This document shows positions 9,547-20,394 of a DNA stretch of 64,000 nucleotides, one piece after another (the stretch's first letter is position 1; the number at the start of each line of letters is the position of its first letter). Origin of the DNA: an uncultured Paracoccaceae bacterium (lineage in GTDB: Bacteria > Pseudomonadota > Alphaproteobacteria > Rhodobacterales > Rhodobacteraceae); contig CANLQK010000002.1 of the NCBI GenBank assembly GCA_947493255.1, positions 310,001-374,000 on the forward strand. The letters are read 5' to 3'. A program made the translations under genes and the position numbers. The notes under the pieces are model-generated. The model was given only the letters and a program-made list of their open reading frames with translations. It was not told the origin of the DNA and did not search any database.

Positions 9547-10293
9547 ATGCATCTGGACGTACATGACTTACGAGAGTTCTATTACCGCAGCCCACTGGGA
9601 CGCGCGGCCCAAAAGGTTTTGCGCGATGAGCTAGTGAGAGCTTGGCCGAACACCACCCGCGAAACCGTTGCCGGATTTGGGTTTGCGGTGCCTTTGTTGC
9701 GCCCGTTCTTGCGCCCATCACGCCGCGTTATCAGTTTGATGCCCGGACCTCAGGGGGTCATGCCGTGGCCAGCAGGTGGCCCAAACGTCAGTGTGTTGTG
9801 TGAGGATACCCTTTGGCCGCTTGGAACAGGAATGGTCGATAAGCTGGTGTTGTTGCATGGGCTGGAAACATCGGATCACCCATTGGCAATGTTAGATGAA
9901 TGCTGGCGGGTGTTGGCGCCAAACGGGCGGGCGATGTTTGTAGTGCCAAACCGTGCGGGGCTTTGGTCGCGGTCGGATGCAACGCCCTTTGGGTTCGGTC
10001 GCCCCTATTCACTGGGGCAATTGGAACGGCAGTTGCGCGAAACAGGGTTGATCCCTACCAAAACCCTTTCGGTACTGTATCAGCCGCCATCATCGCGCAA
10101 AGTGTGGCGCAGGCTTTCATCTACGATGGAAAAAGCGGGACGAAACCTTCCCGTGTTCACAGCGGGAGGGGTGTTAATGGTCGAAGTCACAAAACAAATC
10201 CCCCAACCCAAACGCCCCGGTCTGACCGAAGCCGTTAAGCGCCCCCTGCGCGTTCTGGAAGGCATGGGTGGGCCGGTGGTGAAACCGGTATAG
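9547..10293 (+). CDS. Class I SAM-dependent methyltransferase
   Basis: About 248 residues. The protein opens with [21 protein letters not shown], a conserved start for a Rhodobacteraceae methyltransferase next to gloB, so I use the ATG at 9547 instead of an in-frame GTG at 9520. The Rossmann core is degenerate: a glycine-poor first loop near [11 protein letters not shown], then [11 protein letters not shown], and [20 protein letters not shown], the motif-III-like strand of small-molecule methyltransferases. The substrate is unknown. The basic proline-rich C-terminus may be flexible. It is transcribed alone, 63 bp from the divergent gloB start. Confidence 0.75.
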   Translation: MHLDVHDLREFYYRSPLGRAAQKVLRDELVRAWPNTTRETVAGFGFAVPLLRPFLRPSRRVISLMPGPQGVMPWPAGGPNVSVLCEDTLWPLGTGMVDKLVLLHGLETSDHPLAMLDECWRVLAPNGRAMFVVPNRAGLWSRSDATPFGFGRPYSLGQLERQLRETGLIPTKTLSVLYQPPSSRKVWRRLSSTMEKAGRNLPVFTAGGVLMVEVTKQIPQPKRPGLTEAVKRPLRVLEGMGGPVVKPV

Positions 10294-10332
10294 TTTTGAG
10301 TTTGGGGCGTGGGACTTGCCACGAAACCTGAT

Positions 10333-11373
10333 CTAGCTTGATTGCACAAGAACTGTGTTGACTGAAAGGTTAGATGAAACGCTGAGCCAATCAAAATCAA
10401 AGTTTTCGGCGTCGTGTTGATCGCTCGACGTTTCGATTTTGGCGAGGGTTATAAGGTCATCGGTGCTTTCCGCAGGATAGGTCCCAAAGGGGAATTGCCC
10501 CCCGTCGCTGATTTCTTCGGCGAACGTGGCCAGATCAAAATCGACAGGGGCCAAAAATACTGCAACTTCTTGGTCCCAGTACGGTGTCGTGTAGGTTTCA
10601 TAGTACCCATCACCGTTCCCTAAATCGACGTAAGTCGAGGTTGCATCTTCATCGTAGATATTCCCCATGACCACGATAAGGCTGCCTTCCGTACCAGCGG
10701 GAAGCTCAAAATGTACATGATCATCGGCATCTAAAAAAATATTTGAATAAAGGTCCGAAGTGTTTCTACGCACGTCCTCTTTCTGTTCGTACAATTCCTC
10801 GAGCGCCTCATCAGAAGCAATCAACGAAATTTCATCGGAGTCTTCCGTATTTGTTTCGTCCAAATCATAGCTGTTGATGTCGTGGCCGACATTGGCAAAG
10901 ACGGTGTCCGCGCCTGCACCCAAATTCAATTCTGTCTGTGTATCATCGCCATATACCGAAATGATGGTGTCGTCTTGATCAGTGCCTGAAACGGTTAACG
11001 AAGAGTTGGTTTCGATTACAGTTGCCTCCGTTCCTTCGGGGTCTTCGAGCACGTTAACCAAGCTTGAGCTGCCTGACGAGACTAGGATTGCTGAGGTGCC
11101 ATCGTCTAAGTCGCCCTCGAACGTTTCCAGCAGCGCGTTGAGTTCTGACATTGTTTCACTTGAGGCATCTTCTTCTTCATCAATCTCATCATCGTCTAAG
11201 GCACCGTCGTCTTCATCCTCTTCAGGAGTTTCATCCTCTCCCGAGGTTTCATCGCCGTCTTCGACCAGGTCGTCCAACACATCATCCGCTTCATCAGCTG
11301 AATCAGCATCCATCAGCGGAATCAAAATGAGGCCTCCAAGCGCGAGGATCGGGAAAAAAACGGTAAGCAGCAT
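10333..11373 (-). CDS. Acidic single-pass membrane protein, RTX-like segment
   Basis: About 346 residues. An N-terminal hydrophobic helix (about residues 1-19, LLTVFFPILALGGLILIPL) is followed by roughly 80 residues that are mostly Asp, Glu, Ser and Thr. The middle has SGTDQDDTII and LNLGAGADTVFA, resembling degenerate calcium-binding RTX turns. The C-terminal 150 residues look globular with several Tyr/Asp-rich stretches and no recognised domain. The ATG at 11373 has AGGA 7 bases upstream; a GTG nine codons earlier is less well placed. It would be anchored in the membrane with an extremely acidic exterior, perhaps binding calcium. No function can be assigned. Confidence 0.6.
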   Translation of the reverse strand: MLLTVFFPILALGGLILIPLMDADSADEADDVLDDLVEDGDETSGEDETPEEDEDDGALDDDEIDEEEDASSETMSELNALLETFEGDLDDGTSAILVSSGSSSLVNVLEDPEGTEATVIETNSSLTVSGTDQDDTIISVYGDDTQTELNLGAGADTVFANVGHDINSYDLDETNTEDSDEISLIASDEALEELYEQKEDVRRNTSDLYSNIFLDADDHVHFELPAGTEGSLIVVMGNIYDEDATSTYVDLGNGDGYYETYTTPYWDQEVAVFLAPVDFDLATFAEEISDGGQFPFGTYPAESTDDLITLAKIETSSDQHDAENFDFDWLSVSSNLSVNTVLVQSS

Positions 11374-11777
11374 AATCAGGTCCTGTGAAATCGGCGACAC
11401 AACTTGAGATTGTCGGTATTCGGAACTCGTTAGTCAACTGGCAGGCCGTCGAAAATCAAGAGGTTCGGGACCCTATGGCGATTGAGGTACAGTAGGCCCA
11501 AATGAGAATCGGCCATTTTGAGAGCGCAAACATCGATTCCGAGAACTTTGGGTGAACAATGCGGTACGAAGTGTCGCAGGTCGCGACAATATAACCCATT
11601 GCCCAATAACTATTGGTTCATTGAAGTCGTTTTTTGCACCTCTTGGCGGTTGCCCCACGCGAAACCCTCTGTTACATCCGCCCTGATTTTGGCGGTCCCC
11701 GCTTGTGGGGGCTTGAATTTGCCGACGCAGGTCTTTTGTAAGAATGTTGCGTGGGCCCAGACATCGGAAGGGTGGAC
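11374..11777. other. Intergenic region and leader of the ATP synthase operon
   Basis: These 404 bp separate the divergent acidic-protein gene from atpH and must carry the operon promoter. Two small hairpins occur close to the operon: CCGCC/GGCGG (11678-11682 and 11691-11695) and CCCC/GGGG around GCTTGT (11697-11710). They could lie in the mRNA leader. No small gene is convincing here. Confidence 0.4.
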
Positions 11778-12338
11778 GTGTCCGAACCAGCTTCGATTTC
11801 CTCCGGCATTGCCGCGCGCTATGCCACAGCCGTTTTTGAACTCTCAAGCGGCGCAAAGGGTCTTAAGACTCTTGAATCCGACATTGACGCATTGGCAACT
11901 GCCCTTGAAGGCAGTGAAGATTTGCGCGACCTCATAAATTCGCCGCTTTACAGCCGTGAACAGCAGGCCGCCGCAATTGCCGGTGTCGCCAAGAAAATGA
12001 AACTCTCTAAGACTATGGCAAGCACGCTGGCGCTTATGGCGTCTAAACGTCGTTTGTTCGTGGTCCCTCAGATGGTCGCGTCACTGCGCGCGATGATCGC
12101 CGAGGCAAAGGGCGAGGTTACTGCTGACGTAGTTTCCGCCAAAGCTCTTACCAAGGCACAATCTGACAAGTTGGCCAAAACGCTGAAAGCGTCCATTGGT
12201 TCAGATGTCAAAATTAATTCGACCGTTGATGAAAGTCTCATCGGCGGTCTTATCGTTAAAGTTGGCTCCAAAATGATCGACACGTCGGTCAAATCGAAGC
12301 TGGCTGCCCTCCAGAACACCATGAAAGAGGCACGCTAA
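11778..12338 (+). CDS. atpH: F1F0 ATP synthase subunit delta
   Basis: The 186-residue protein has the OSCP/delta pattern: [15 protein letters not shown] at the start, a helical N-domain, and a C-terminal part with [21 protein letters not shown], the conserved signature. Delta links the F1 head to the peripheral stalk. I use the GTG at 11778, which has GGAAGGG just upstream and gives the usual N-terminus; a GTG at 11751 is in frame but unlikely. Its stop overlaps the atpA start (TAATG). First gene of atpHAGDC; the F0 genes are not in this window, as is common for alphaproteobacteria where F0 is encoded elsewhere. Confidence 0.95.
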   Translation: MSEPASISSGIAARYATAVFELSSGAKGLKTLESDIDALATALEGSEDLRDLINSPLYSREQQAAAIAGVAKKMKLSKTMASTLALMASKRRLFVVPQMVASLRAMIAEAKGEVTADVVSAKALTKAQSDKLAKTLKASIGSDVKINSTVDESLIGGLIVKVGSKMIDTSVKSKLAALQNTMKEAR

Positions 12339-13876
12339 TGGCGATCCAAGCTGCGGAAATCTCCGCGATCCTCAAGGACCAAATCAAAAACTTCGGCAAA
12401 GAAGCCGAAGTGGCCGAAGTGGGCCGTGTATTATCCGTCGGTGACGGTATTGCGCGCGTCTACGGCCTCGACAACATTCAGGCCGGCGAAATGGTCGAAT
12501 TCCCAGGTGGAATTCAGGGCATGGCGTTGAACCTCGAAGCTGACAACGTCGGTGTTGTTATTTTTGGTTCCGACCAAGCAATTAAAGAAGGCGACACAGT
12601 TAAGCGTACAAACGCGATTGTGGACGTTCCTGTAGGTGACGAACTGCTCGGCCGTGTTGTTGACGGTTTGGGTAACCCACTGGACGGCAAAGGCCCGATC
12701 AAAACAAAGAAACGTGCGATTGCAGACGCTAAGGCGCCTGGCATTATCCCACGTAAGTCGGTTCACGAACCAATGGCCACTGGCCTGAAGTCCGTTGACG
12801 CGATGATCCCAGTTGGCCGTGGCCAGCGCGAATTGATCATTGGTGACCGTCAAACTGGTAAAACAGCGATCGCGCTCGATACGATCCTGAACCAGAAATC
12901 CTACAACGAAGCCGCTGGCGACGATGAAGGTAAGAAACTGTACTGTGTATACGTGGCTGTTGGCCAAAAACGTTCGACAGTTGCTCAGTTGGTTAAGAAA
13001 CTCGAAGAAAACGGCGCTATGGAATATTCCATCGTTGTTGCTGCGACAGCTTCCGATCCGGCTCCGCTTCAGTTCTTGGCTCCATACGCTGCGACTGCGA
13101 TGGCAGAGCACTTCCGCGACAATGGCCGCCACGCTCTGATCATCTATGATGATTTGTCCAAACAAGCGGTTGCTTACCGTCAGATGTCCCTGCTGCTCCG
13201 CCGCCCACCAGGCCGTGAAGCTTACCCAGGTGACGTTTTCTACCTTCACTCCCGTCTGCTCGAGCGTTCTTCTAAATTGAACGAAGACAACGGTTCCGGT
13301 TCTTTGACAGCTCTGCCTGTGATCGAAACCCAAGGTGGTGACGTTTCCGCGTTTATTCCGACAAACGTGATCTCCATCACCGACGGTCAGATCTTCTTGG
13401 AAACTGAATTGTTCTACCAAGGTATCCGCCCTGCGGTTAACACTGGTCTGTCCGTTTCCCGTGTTGGTTCATCTGCTCAGACATCTTCCATGTCTTCTGT
13501 GGCTGGTCCGGTTAAACTGTCGCTTGCGCAGTACCGTGAAATGGCTGCTTTTGCGCAGTTCGGTTCCGATCTTGATGCCGCTACTCAGCAGTTGCTGGCC
13601 CGTGGTGCACGTCTGACAGAGCTGATGAAGCAAAAGCAGTATTCACCACTGACAAACGCTGAGATCGTCGTTGTTATTTTCGCAGGTACAAACGGTTACC
13701 TCGACAACGTCGACGTATCTGGTGTTGGCGCATGGGAAGAAGCCCTGCTTAAGTTCATGCACAGCAATCACGCTGACGTTCTTGACTGGATCACTAACGA
13801 AGATCCGAAAATCAAAGGCGACAACGCGGATAAACTGAAAGCAGCTCTCGACGCTTTCGCTGCTGATTACGCGTAA
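12338..13876 (+). CDS. atpA: F1F0 ATP synthase subunit alpha
   Basis: 512 residues, the standard length. Landmarks are the P-loop [11 protein letters not shown] near residue 170, the Walker B region [13 protein letters not shown] near residue 265 and the signature around [17 protein letters not shown], which includes the arginine finger region. Alpha carries the non-catalytic nucleotide sites of F1. The ATG overlaps the atpH stop by one base, implying coupled translation. Codon use in this and the next genes is that of a highly expressed operon, with many GTT, GCT and CGT codons. Long open frames on the opposite strand here are shadows. Confidence 0.99.
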   Translation: MAIQAAEISAILKDQIKNFGKEAEVAEVGRVLSVGDGIARVYGLDNIQAGEMVEFPGGIQGMALNLEADNVGVVIFGSDQAIKEGDTVKRTNAIVDVPVGDELLGRVVDGLGNPLDGKGPIKTKKRAIADAKAPGIIPRKSVHEPMATGLKSVDAMIPVGRGQRELIIGDRQTGKTAIALDTILNQKSYNEAAGDDEGKKLYCVYVAVGQKRSTVAQLVKKLEENGAMEYSIVVAATASDPAPLQFLAPYAATAMAEHFRDNGRHALIIYDDLSKQAVAYRQMSLLLRRPPGREAYPGDVFYLHSRLLERSSKLNEDNGSGSLTALPVIETQGGDVSAFIPTNVISITDGQIFLETELFYQGIRPAVNTGLSVSRVGSSAQTSSMSSVAGPVKLSLAQYREMAAFAQFGSDLDAATQQLLARGARLTELMKQKQYSPLTNAEIVVVIFAGTNGYLDNVDVSGVGAWEEALLKFMHSNHADVLDWITNEDPKIKGDNADKLKAALDAFAADYA

Positions 13877-13894
13877 GGGAAAGGATTCTAGGCT

Positions 13895-14767
13895 ATGCCT
13901 AACCTTAAGGACCTTAAAAATCGGATCGCGTCGGTCAAGTCGACACGTAAGATCACGAAAGCCATGCAAATGGTGGCCGCCGCTAAATTGCGGCGGGCAC
14001 AGGATGCCGCTGAGATGTCCCGTCCTTATACAGAACGGTTCAACGCAGTAATGGCTGGGTTGGCTGCCGCTGCTGGTGGTGAGGGCGCGCCCAAGCTGTT
14101 GTCCGGCACTGGCGCTGATCAGACTCACCTTTTAGTGGTGATGACAGCTGAACGTGGTTTGTGTGGTGGCTTTAACGGCAACATCTCGAAAATGGCGCGT
14201 GCGCACGCAGCTGACCTGAAAGCTGCAGGAAAAACTGTAAAGGTTTTGACTGTTGGTAAGAAGGGTCGCGATGCGATCAAACGCGACTTGGAACAGGATT
14301 TCGTAGGCCATGTTGACCTCTCTGAGGTGAAACGTGTGGGCTATGAAAACGCACACGGCATTGCCCGTGATGTTCTGAACCGTTTCGATGCAGGTGAATT
14401 CGACGTTGCGACGATCTTCTACGCGAAGTTCCAGAACGTCGTGACACAGATCCCGACAGCACAGCAAATCATCCCCTTTGCTGTACCGGAAGGTACTGAA
14501 GTGGACGAGGGTGCATTGTACGACTACGAGCCAAGCGAAGAGGCCATCTTGGCTGACTTGCTGCCACGTGGTGTTGCAACTGCAATCTTCTCGGCTCTGC
14601 TGGAAAACGGTGCATCGGAGCAAGGTGCACGGATGTCCGCGATGGACAACGCGACCCGTAACGCTGGCGAAATGATCGACAAACTGACAATCGAGTATAA
14701 CCGCTCACGTCAGGCCGTCATCACCAACGAGCTGATTGAAATTATTTCCGGCGCGGAAGCGCTGTAA
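13895..14767 (+). CDS. atpG: F1F0 ATP synthase subunit gamma
   Basis: 290 residues, beginning [23 protein letters not shown], the conserved N-terminal helix of the central rotor shaft. The C-terminal signature is present around [20 protein letters not shown] followed by [16 protein letters not shown]. Gamma rotates within the alpha3-beta3 ring and couples catalysis to F0. It sits 18 bp after atpA with a purine-rich AAGGGAAAGG upstream. No unusual insertions or truncations are visible. Confidence 0.98.
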   Translation: MPNLKDLKNRIASVKSTRKITKAMQMVAAAKLRRAQDAAEMSRPYTERFNAVMAGLAAAAGGEGAPKLLSGTGADQTHLLVVMTAERGLCGGFNGNISKMARAHAADLKAAGKTVKVLTVGKKGRDAIKRDLEQDFVGHVDLSEVKRVGYENAHGIARDVLNRFDAGEFDVATIFYAKFQNVVTQIPTAQQIIPFAVPEGTEVDEGALYDYEPSEEAILADLLPRGVATAIFSALLENGASEQGARMSAMDNATRNAGEMIDKLTIEYNRSRQAVITNELIEIISGAEAL

Positions 14768-16210
<1,443 letters not shown>

Positions 16211-16230
16211 TCGAAGGTTAGGAGCCAATC

Positions 16231-16632
16231 ATGGCAGACTTCAAATTCGACCTTGTTTCACCAGAACGCCGTTTGGCTGAACTGGATGCGACCGAGGTTC
16301 AGATCCCAGGTGCGGACGGGGACATGACAGCCATGGCTGACCATGCCCCAACCATCACCACCCTGCGTCCAGGCATACTGTCTGTGACACACGCCAAAGG
16401 CACGGACGATTTTTTCGTTTCCGGCGGCTTTGCAGAGATCTCTGGGTCCAGCGTTTCTGTGCTGGCGGAAAAAGCGTTGCCTAAGGGTGAAGTGACGAAA
16501 GAGTATGCAGATGCTCTGCTTGCACAAGCCAATGAAGCGCACGAGGCGGCAATCGCCTCCGGCGAAGGCGTAGACGCCGCAGCCGAAGCGCGCGCTACGT
16601 TGACCGAAGTGATGGGGTCAATCGGGCTGTAA
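16231..16632 (+). CDS. atpC: F1F0 ATP synthase subunit epsilon
   Basis: 133 residues. The N-terminal beta-sandwich is clear: [29 protein letters not shown] and [20 protein letters not shown]. The C-terminal helical region is short and alanine/glutamate-rich. Epsilon sits at the foot of gamma and can inhibit ATP hydrolysis. It begins 20 bp after atpD with TTAGGAG upstream and is the last gene of the operon, closed by a strong hairpin terminator. Confidence 0.96.
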   Translation: MADFKFDLVSPERRLAELDATEVQIPGADGDMTAMADHAPTITTLRPGILSVTHAKGTDDFFVSGGFAEISGSSVSVLAEKALPKGEVTKEYADALLAQANEAHEAAIASGEGVDAAAEARATLTEVMGSIGL

Positions 16633-16654
16633 ATAGCCTGAAAAATCAATCTGG

Positions 16655-16689
16655 AAAGGGCGTCCCATTAGGGGCGCCCTTTCTTTTTT
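16655..16689 (+). terminator. Rho-independent terminator of atpHAGDC
   Basis: A 12-bp stem (16655-16666 with 16671-16682, one G-T wobble) around an ATTA loop is followed by CTTTTTT. It is the clearest terminator in the first third of the window. Confidence 0.9.
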
Positions 16690-16785
16690 GCAAAACCGGC
16701 GTTGCAATTTTTTGTTGTGTTTCCACGTGTTATTCGCCTTTGGGGCGTGCATACTTTTCTAAAGTAGGCCGATGTGGAGGATCAA

Positions 16786-18804
16786 ATGCTTGGCAATCCA
16801 ACAAATGGTGACGATGTCATTATCGGTACATCACTCAGCGAAACGTTAGACGGTTTAGACGGAAACGATATCATTTCAGGTAAAGATGGAGACGATGTAG
16901 TCTTTGGTGGTGAGGGCTCAAATTCCCTTTATGGCGATGACGGAAATGACAGTCTTTATAGTACTGGGGGGGCCAAAGATAAATTAGAGGGCGGCACCGG
17001 GGATGATTACATCGAGTTTTCGGGTGCCACGGGCCAAGGTAGGGCGAGCGGTGGCAATGGAGATGACATCTACGACCTACTTGCGACCGATGATTCCTTT
17101 GAGATCCATAGTTATGAAGCGGCTGGCGAAGACGATTTTACGTTACGGTTTTCAGTCATCACAGGTATCGCATCGGGTCACCACATTCGCATGGATGCGA
17201 CCAAGAATGTGCTTGATACCGCATCGTATGACGAAACGTTCGCCGATGTGCTCCGCTTCGAAGATACACGCAACGTTCGCGGTGTTGTCGTAGGTCGTTT
17301 AGAGGACTTCGATGCTAGTCGTGACACCATCTATGTTGATGGTGTTGAACTTAACCTTGAGGCAAATGGATATGGTGTCCCCGACACGGCAAATTTCAGT
17401 GTCAAAATCGTAGAATACGATATCCAAGCATCTATTGACCCAACTGCCAGCGCAGATACTAATACTGCTACCCAGCAATGGTTGCTCATCACGACAGCAA
17501 CGGGCGGACATATTTTTTACACATTAGAAGGTGCGAGAGTCGATATGGAAGGCATCGGCGGCGCTGTAGGTAATAGCGGACAAGATGAAGCGCATTTCAT
17601 TCCAACGGATGAAGTGGCGCTAATAGATTTTGATGCCCTAGTTGATGCGGGTTATGTAGACCCCGTCCAAGTTGTGCCTGATGGTTTTGAAGCTGAAATC
17701 GGTGGGTATCATATCAACGATTTTGACGCTCATGCAGACAACGTAACAACCCTTATTAGTGGCAGCATTTCTGGTGACGTTATTGCCGGTGGGTTGAACG
17801 ATGACACGGTGCACTCACTCGGCGGTGACGATGTCGTTTGGGGAGGTTCGGGTATGGATACCCTTTTGGGCGGTTCTGGTGACGACACACTGTTCGGAAA
17901 TCAAGGCAACGATGATATCCGCGGGGGTGGTGGCTCGGATGTAATGTGTGGCGGCCCTGGTGACGACATTTTGCGAGGCTGTTTTGGGGACGATATTTTC
18001 GAGGGCGGTGAAGGTGCCGATCTAATCTTCGGGAACGACGGTGGCGATGTGCTTTTTGGTGATGACGGTTCTGATTCTCTTTACGGTGGAAACGGAGATG
18101 ATGAGCTTTCGGGGGGTGAAGATGACGACCTCCTAAAAGGGGGAGATTCAAATGATGTACTTTTCGGGGGATCGGGTGCAGACCGCCTTTTTGGTGGGCT
18201 CGGAGCAGACCACCTTTTGGGTGGGCTAGGGGAAGATTTTCTCAACGGGGGTTCTGGTGATGACACACTTTCCGGAAATCAGGGCAACGATGATATCCGC
18301 GGGGGGAGCGGCTGGGATGCCATATTTGGCGACCTTGGTGATGACATTTTGCGTGGTTGTTCAGGGAACGATTCTGTCCACGGTGGCGACGGAGAGGATC
18401 TCATATTCGGGAATGATGGCAGCGATGAGCTTTATGGCGGGCAGGGAGCAGATCTGCTAAACGGTGGCTCAGGGGACGACAAACTTGATGGTGGAGAAAA
18501 CAACGACGTCTTGACTGGTAGAGACGGAAGTGACGTTTTCATTTTCACCGGAGGGCATGATACTATAACTGACTTCACCAATGATGTTGATGAACTTTGG
18601 ATTAATAGTGAGTTCTTGGCGGGTGACACTTTTAGTAGTGTTTTAGCAGTTGCTAGCTATTCCGCAGATCATAACTATGACCGTGACACTGGTGAAGGTA
18701 CGTGGGCTGCAATCTTAAATTTTGATGCTAACAACTCACTTACAGTGTTCGGAATCGATATGAACTATCTCCAAAGTTTTCAAAACGACTATTTGATCAT
18801 TTAG
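16786..18804 (+). CDS. RTX calcium-binding repeat protein
   Basis: About 672 residues. RTX nonapeptides (GGxGxDxLx type) occur at the N-terminus (residues about 8-75) and in a long block (about 325-585), separated by about 240 residues of non-repetitive, acidic sequence. The C-terminal part has VFIFTGGHDTITDFTNDVDEL, the serralysin-type end that usually serves as a type I secretion signal. No catalytic motif is visible, so it may be structural or adhesive. The ATG at 16786 has GGAGG 5 bases upstream. No ABC transporter or membrane-fusion gene lies nearby. Several cysteines occur inside repeats (MCGG, RGCFG, RGCSG), which is unusual for RTX proteins. The repeat block holds a recent duplication. 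Confidence 0.85.
   Translation: MLGNPTNGDDVIIGTSLSETLDGLDGNDIISGKDGDDVVFGGEGSNSLYGDDGNDSLYSTGGAKDKLEGGTGDDYIEFSGATGQGRASGGNGDDIYDLLATDDSFEIHSYEAAGEDDFTLRFSVITGIASGHHIRMDATKNVLDTASYDETFADVLRFEDTRNVRGVVVGRLEDFDASRDTIYVDGVELNLEANGYGVPDTANFSVKIVEYDIQASIDPTASADTNTATQQWLLITTATGGHIFYTLEGARVDMEGIGGAVGNSGQDEAHFIPTDEVALIDFDALVDAGYVDPVQVVPDGFEAEIGGYHINDFDAHADNVTTLISGSISGDVIAGGLNDDTVHSLGGDDVVWGGSGMDTLLGGSGDDTLFGNQGNDDIRGGGGSDVMCGGPGDDILRGCFGDDIFEGGEGADLIFGNDGGDVLFGDDGSDSLYGGNGDDELSGGEDDDLLKGGDSNDVLFGGSGADRLFGGLGADHLLGGLGEDFLNGGSGDDTLSGNQGNDDIRGGSGWDAIFGDLGDDILRGCSGNDSVHGGDGEDLIFGNDGSDELYGGQGADLLNGGSGDDKLDGGENNDVLTGRDGSDVFIFTGGHDTITDFTNDVDELWINSEFLAGDTFSSVLAVASYSADHNYDRDTGEGTWAAILNFDANNSLTVFGIDMNYLQSFQNDYLII
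17873..18440 (+). repeat. 378-bp tandem duplication inside the RTX gene
   Basis: The segment starting GSGDDTLFGNQGNDDIRGG (DNA 17873) recurs 378 bp later (18251) with the same order of variant repeats, including the cysteine-bearing DDILRGC turn and DLIFGND. 378 bp is 126 codons or 14 nonapeptides, so the frame and repeat phase are kept. DNA similarity is evident for about 190 bp of each copy. Confidence 0.8.
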
Positions 18805-19046
18805 GGGCGTGATTGGCTCCGTCAGTTACTTGAGTAACTGTTGTCGGGGGCTGTCTCTCGTACGGAGAGGTTTTGGTGAACCCAAGCCAGTTCGTTGACT
18901 AAAGCAAATTTTCGTCAAACCATTCGGCAAACGTGGGCAATTTCTGGCGCATTGGCGAGCACAATGACCACGGTGGTGACCACTAAAAACGCGATGAAGC
19001 TGCCAGCGCCAAGTTACTATGCTCAGAAGTGGCGAAAACTAGAGCG
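18805..19046. other. Intergenic region between the RTX gene and the SGNH hydrolase gene
   Basis: No full gene. CAGTTACT/AGTAACTG (18823-18840, 2-base centre) forms a near-perfect palindrome and could be part of a transcript end, although no T run follows. On the minus strand, 18899-19000 encodes a hydrophobic stretch and a short C-terminus-like peptide in different frames, possibly a decayed gene end. Confidence 0.35.
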
Positions 19047-20063
19047 TTAGTCTGTGATATCCGCATCGGCCACAGAAAGTGCAGAAGCTGAAGCCGGTGT
19101 GAAAGCGGTCGTATCTGAGAAGGTGTTTTCTGGATGTTCAGCTGAAATAGCAGGTGCGAGATGGTCTGCCTTTTCGATCTGTTCGAAGACAGCATCACAA
19201 ATCGCATCCATTTCCAGTTCAAAGAAGTTCTCGGCAGCGCGTGTATTCGGATGGAATGGATCTTTTACAGAGCCATTCGAATTCCGGCGGAAAAAACTGG
19301 CATTCCCTTGGTTTGCAGCCACCGTTTCCGGCGTCGCACCGGGTACGAAGGTGCATTGGCTACCGGTCTGTTCAAATGCCGTCATTAGGTTGGCTTGCGC
19401 CCGCAAACGCCTTTCGACAATGTCCTCGCGATAGGCGGGGGCGGTAGTCATGAAAATGCACGGCATATCTGGTGGGAGTTGGGCCGTCATCTCTTCCACG
19501 TCTTGTACAGCGGCTTGTAAATCTTCCGCCCACCGGCGGCTAGAATTCCCAAGAAACGTTAGAAGCAGCAAGCTTGGGTCGTAATAATCTTCACGAAACA
19601 TCGTCTCAAAAGCGGACTGACCAGCCTCGCAGAATTGGTATTCTTCGCCACGACCAATTTGAACGTATTTGTTACCGGTGTCGTTGATAATCCCATATGA
19701 ACCGGCATTTACGTTCCATGTCGGGTCCACTTCGCAAATCGTATCTTTCCGAGGACCCGAACGTGCTGTCCAAGACGGAAGAGACGTTGAACGCACCCCG
19801 ATGACACCGACTTCCATGTCTCCCAACCGGTCCAAATATTGCGCTTGCTCGGCAGTTGGGGAGCAATGAGTTTTGATATCAGAAAAAAACTCAAGGAAGG
19901 CAGGGCCGGACCCGAAAGAGATTTGGCTATCCCCCAAAATAAGAATGTCTGGGGATGTGAAATCGTCGGCGTGAGCAAACTCTGCCGTCGTCAGGACGGC
20001 AAGTGCGGCAAGTCCGGCCTTACGCGCGACGGCCCTGATTGTTGCTTTGCTAGACATCAGCAT
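19047..20063 (-). CDS. Exported SGNH/GDSL-family hydrolase
   Basis: About 338 residues. A signal peptide (residues about 1-31, ending AEFAHA) is followed by DILILGDSQISFGSG, which is the block I motif of SGNH hydrolases in its GDSQ form with the nucleophilic serine. DPFHPNTRAAENF near residue 285 supplies the Asp-x-x-His of block V. LLLTFLGNSSRRW is the likely block III with Gly/Asn. The ATG at 20063 has GAAGG 4 bases upstream; one two codons later is possible. The substrate (ester, acetylated sugar or peptidoglycan) cannot be told. It has six or more cysteines, consistent with periplasmic disulfides. Confidence 0.75.
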   Translation of the reverse strand: MLMSSKATIRAVARKAGLAALAVLTTAEFAHADDFTSPDILILGDSQISFGSGPAFLEFFSDIKTHCSPTAEQAQYLDRLGDMEVGVIGVRSTSLPSWTARSGPRKDTICEVDPTWNVNAGSYGIINDTGNKYVQIGRGEEYQFCEAGQSAFETMFREDYYDPSLLLLTFLGNSSRRWAEDLQAAVQDVEEMTAQLPPDMPCIFMTTAPAYREDIVERRLRAQANLMTAFEQTGSQCTFVPGATPETVAANQGNASFFRRNSNGSVKDPFHPNTRAAENFFELEMDAICDAVFEQIEKADHLAPAISAEHPENTFSDTTAFTPASASALSVADADITD

Positions 20064-20394
20064 AACGCCTTCTTTTTGGTTAGATAAAACTAAACGCCGC
20101 CGCACAAAAAACAAAGAGGCCAAGAACGCTAGATCAGTTTGGCGCTCTCAATGGCATCGATTTCGCGGCAATATTTCCGTTCACAGGTTTTTAGGGTGGC
20201 GAATTTGAAAAGCCAATGTTTCGTAAGTATTTGTAAATGATGAAAAATAAGTTATCGGAGGGTCAGCAGTTTTCCTTGCAGGCAGCTGCTCAAGTTACTT
20301 GAAGTTTCTGTGAGTTTTTGAAGTTTTGCATCGCTTTCCTATCAAAGCAGCGTTTGCGCTTGAAACAAGCAGAGGTACGCGGTCATTTGTGATC
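20064..20394. other. Divergent intergenic region before the MFS gene
   Basis: These 331 bp hold the promoters of the SGNH hydrolase and MFS genes. A short palindrome CAAGTTACTTG (20291-20301) shares AGTTACTTGA with the palindrome at 18823-18840 on the other side of the SGNH gene. No small gene is seen. Confidence 0.3.

Noticed and set aside
10982-11407. Serine-rich plus-strand frame over the acidic protein gene
   Set aside because: The Ser runs are the reverse complement of Asp/Glu codons in the real minus-strand gene.
12431-13420. 329-codon minus-strand frame over atpA
   Set aside because: Antisense shadow of atpA for the same reason; no ribosome-binding site and no domain.
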